Assembly: GCA_019113125.1 (NCBI GenBank)
Contig: DXIA01000087.1
Span: 1 to 7,936 of the forward strand
DNA length: 7,936 bases
From: Candidatus Pygmaiobacter gallistercoris
GTDB taxonomy: Bacteria > Bacillota > Clostridia > Oscillospirales > Ruminococcaceae
Direction of reading: 5' to 3'
In this document: positions 6,387 through 7,936 of the stretch, one piece after another
Layout: each line of letters starts with the position of its first letter
Numbering within the stretch: the stretch's first letter is position 1
Notes under the pieces: model-generated
Seen by the model: the letters and a program-made list of their open reading frames with translations, nothing else
What the model was told of the DNA's origin: nothing
Database searches by the model: none
Position numbers and translations under genes: made by a program

Positions 6387-7325
6387 ATGAGAACAGCAAA
6401 AAAGGAAAAATTCAAGACCTCGATTGGGGGACAGGCCCTCATCGAGGGGGTGTTGATGCGGGGCCCCGGGCGGATGGCGATCGCGGTGCGGAATCCCGCG
6501 GGAAAGATCCAGCTCGAGACCGAGCCGGTAAAGCGCAATCCCGTGGCGCGGGTGCCGGTTGTGCGGGGGATTTTCAGCTTTATTGATTCACTGCTGGTGG
6601 GATATCGGGCACTGATGCGCTCGGCTGAAATCAGCATGACCGAGGAGGAGCGAGAAGAGGAGGAGAGCCGGTTTGACCGCTGGGTGCGGGAACATCTGGG
6701 GGAAAAGGCGCTCAATGCCATGATGTCGGCCAGCGCGGTGCTGGGCGGCCTGCTGGCGATTGTGCTCTTTATTGTGCTGCCGACCTTTTTGACCGGCCTG
6801 CTGGGCAGGGTGGTCGATCTCGGCTTGTTTCGCTCGGCGGTGGAGGGCGTCCTCAAACTGGGGATCTTTCTGCTGTATCTCTTCGCGATCTCCCGAATGA
6901 AGGAGGTCAACCGGTTGTTCCGCTACCACGGCGCCGAGCACAAGACGATCGCGACCTATGAGGCGGGAGAGCCGCTGACGGTGGAGAATGTGCGGCAGAA
7001 CAGCCGGTTTCATCCCCGCTGCGGCACCAGCTTTCTGCTGCTTGTAATCCTGATCAGCATTCTGGTCTTCAGTCTGGTGCCCTGGAGCTCGACCCTCGGG
7101 CGGGTGGGGCTGAAAATTTTGCTGCTGCCGCTGGTGATGGGGCTCAGCTATGAGGTCATCAAGTTCGCCGGCAGACATGACAATCTGCTCTCCCGGGCCA
7201 TCTCGGCGCCGGGTCTCTGGCTGCAGCGGCTGACCACCGCCGAGCCGGACGACAGCATGATCGAGGTGGCGATCGCCTCGGTCGAGGCGGTGCTGCCGGG
7301 AGAGGGGGAGAGCGACCGGTGGTAG
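6387..7325 (+). CDS. yqhQ: DUF1385 (YqhQ-family) membrane protein
   Basis: The 312-residue product matches the DUF1385/YqhQ family in length and motifs: GGQALIEGVLMRGP (14-27), VPVVRGIFSFIDSLLVGYRAL (56-76), FRYHGAEHKTIATYE (178-192), RFHPRCGTSF (207-216) and GLWLQRLTTAEPDDSMIEVAI (276-296). The conserved His181, His185, His209 and Cys212 suggest a metal site; the family's biochemical activity is not established. Hydrophobic segments are seen at about 114-137, 152-169, 215-232 and 240-257, so it is a membrane protein, with a charged stretch at 84-106 (EEEREEEESRFDRW). The ATG at 6387 is chosen because AAAGGA (6375-6380) lies 6 bases upstream and the conserved motif begins soon after; a nearby ATG at 6383 is in the wrong frame. 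The 3' end overlaps prmC, a neighbour recalled for this family in Firmicutes. Confidence 0.93.
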   Translation: MRTAKKEKFKTSIGGQALIEGVLMRGPGRMAIAVRNPAGKIQLETEPVKRNPVARVPVVRGIFSFIDSLLVGYRALMRSAEISMTEEEREEEESRFDRWVREHLGEKALNAMMSASAVLGGLLAIVLFIVLPTFLTGLLGRVVDLGLFRSAVEGVLKLGIFLLYLFAISRMKEVNRLFRYHGAEHKTIATYEAGEPLTVENVRQNSRFHPRCGTSFLLLVILISILVFSLVPWSSTLGRVGLKILLLPLVMGLSYEVIKFAGRHDNLLSRAISAPGLWLQRLTTAEPDDSMIEVAIASVEAVLPGEGESDRW

Positions 7326-7936
7326 TGCGGCAGGCCTTTGCTGCAACCCGCGCCGCCCTGCGCGCAGCTGGAATTGAGGAGGACGCGCCGGAGGCGGATC
7401 TGCTGCTGCGGCTCGCGACCGGAAGAGGACACCTCGAACAGGACACCGAACGGGAACTCACCGGGCAGGAGATAAAAAAGCTCGACGAGTTGACCCGGCG
7501 GCGCTGCACGCGGTATCCGGCCCAGTATCTCGCCGGCAGCTGGCCCTTTTACGGCCTGGAACTGGCGGTCGGCGAGGGGGTGCTGATCCCCCGGCCGGAC
7601 ACCGAGCTGGCCGCCCAGCTGGCCATTGACGCCGCCCGGCGGGCGGCGGCCTGCCATCCGGGCCGTGCCGTGCGCGCGGCGGATTTGTGCGCCGGCACCG
7701 GCGCGCTGGGCCTGGCCCTGGCCCGCCATGTGCCGGGGGCACGGGTTACGGCTGTGGAGCTGTCCGGCGCAGCTTTCGCTTACCTGGAAAAGAACAACGC
7801 CGCCTGCGGCGGGCCTCTGGTGCTGGTGCAGGCCGACGCCCTGGCATGGTGCCCGCCGGAACCCCTGGACGTGGTGGTGTCCAACCCGCCGTATGTGACG
7901 GCGGCGGAATACGATGCCCTTGCCCCGGAGCTGTAT
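7319..7936 (+). CDS. prmC: Release factor glutamine methyltransferase, partial (3' end beyond window)
   Basis: PrmC (HemK) uses S-adenosylmethionine to methylate the Gln of the GGQ motif in release factors RF1 and RF2, improving translation termination. The window holds 206 codons of an expected 280 or so; the frame is still open at the last base. Seen are the helical N-terminal domain with RYPAQYLAGSWPFYGLELAVGEGVLIPRPDTE split across about 65-96, SAM-binding motif I DLCAGTGALGLALA (122-135), the acidic loop end VTAVELS (143-149) and the catalytic NPPY (189-192) followed by EYDALAPELY. There is no ATG near the start. GTG at 7319 is 8 bases from AGGGGGAG (7303-7310) and overlaps the DUF1385 gene by 7 bases; GTG at 7325 is an alternative with a 1-base overlap. 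Either implies translational coupling. Confidence 0.93.
   Translation, partial: MVVRQAFAATRAALRAAGIEEDAPEADLLLRLATGRGHLEQDTERELTGQEIKKLDELTRRRCTRYPAQYLAGSWPFYGLELAVGEGVLIPRPDTELAAQLAIDAARRAAACHPGRAVRAADLCAGTGALGLALARHVPGARVTAVELSGAAFAYLEKNNAACGGPLVLVQADALAWCPPEPLDVVVSNPPYVTAAEYDALAPELY

Noticed and set aside
6362..6586. Small open frame starting ATGCGGCGGCCC at the DUF1385 start
   Set aside because: It is the shifted frame of the DUF1385 gene; the product is low complexity, and its ATG is inside the intercistronic hairpin.
5738..6910. 390-codon open frame on the minus strand opposite the kinase and DUF1385 genes
   Set aside because: It lies antisense to two clearly real genes with intact motifs; its Arg/Ser/Pro-rich product has no recognisable domain. 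Long antisense frames are expected in G+C-rich DNA.

Overview
The window looks like ordinary chromosome from a G+C-rich, low-complexity-free member of the Firmicutes, most likely an anaerobic Clostridia (Oscillospirales-type) bacterium. This is inference from gene content and style: strong AGGAGG-type ribosome binding sites, sigma-A-type promoters, a PhoB-type response regulator with a HAMP kinase, and a DUF1385 (YqhQ-family) gene followed by prmC. No phage, transposon, CRISPR or conjugation gene was seen.

Layout. Positions 50-966 (minus strand) hold a tRNA-Leu(UAG) and, 24 bases behind its encoded CCA, a gene for an NYN-domain putative RNase with a C-terminal OST-HTH/LOTUS domain. Both appear to be read from one promoter at 986-1014. 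Back to back with it, a plus-strand promoter (1025-1053) drives deoC (1112-1756), which ends in a strong intrinsic terminator (1769-1809). zupT (1865-2647), a ZIP-family metal importer, follows. A promoter-like segment containing a perfect 16-bp palindrome (2653-2681) then precedes what looks like one plus-strand operon: a lipoprotein with FG-GAP/EF-hand-like loops (2727-4187), a PhoB/OmpR-type response regulator (4219-4911), a membrane histidine kinase (4940-6352), a DUF1385 membrane protein (6387-7325) and prmC (7319 to the window end, partial).

How the genes work together. The lipoprotein, regulator and kinase are tightly spaced (31 and 28 bases) and probably form one signalling unit, with the lipoprotein outside the membrane next to the kinase's extracytoplasmic domain. 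The DUF1385 and prmC genes overlap and are probably translationally coupled; a hairpin separates them from the kinase. deoC (deoxyribose phosphate catabolism) and zupT (metal uptake) look like single-gene units.

The most notable points are the tRNA-Leu/NYN-RNase co-transcription, a 10-base direct repeat placed in the spacers of both divergent promoters, the palindrome filling the spacer of the lipoprotein-operon promoter, and the lipoprotein-plus-two-component arrangement. Nothing here proves a wholly new system. Start sites were corrected from ribosome binding sites for deoC, zupT, the kinase and the DUF1385 gene.
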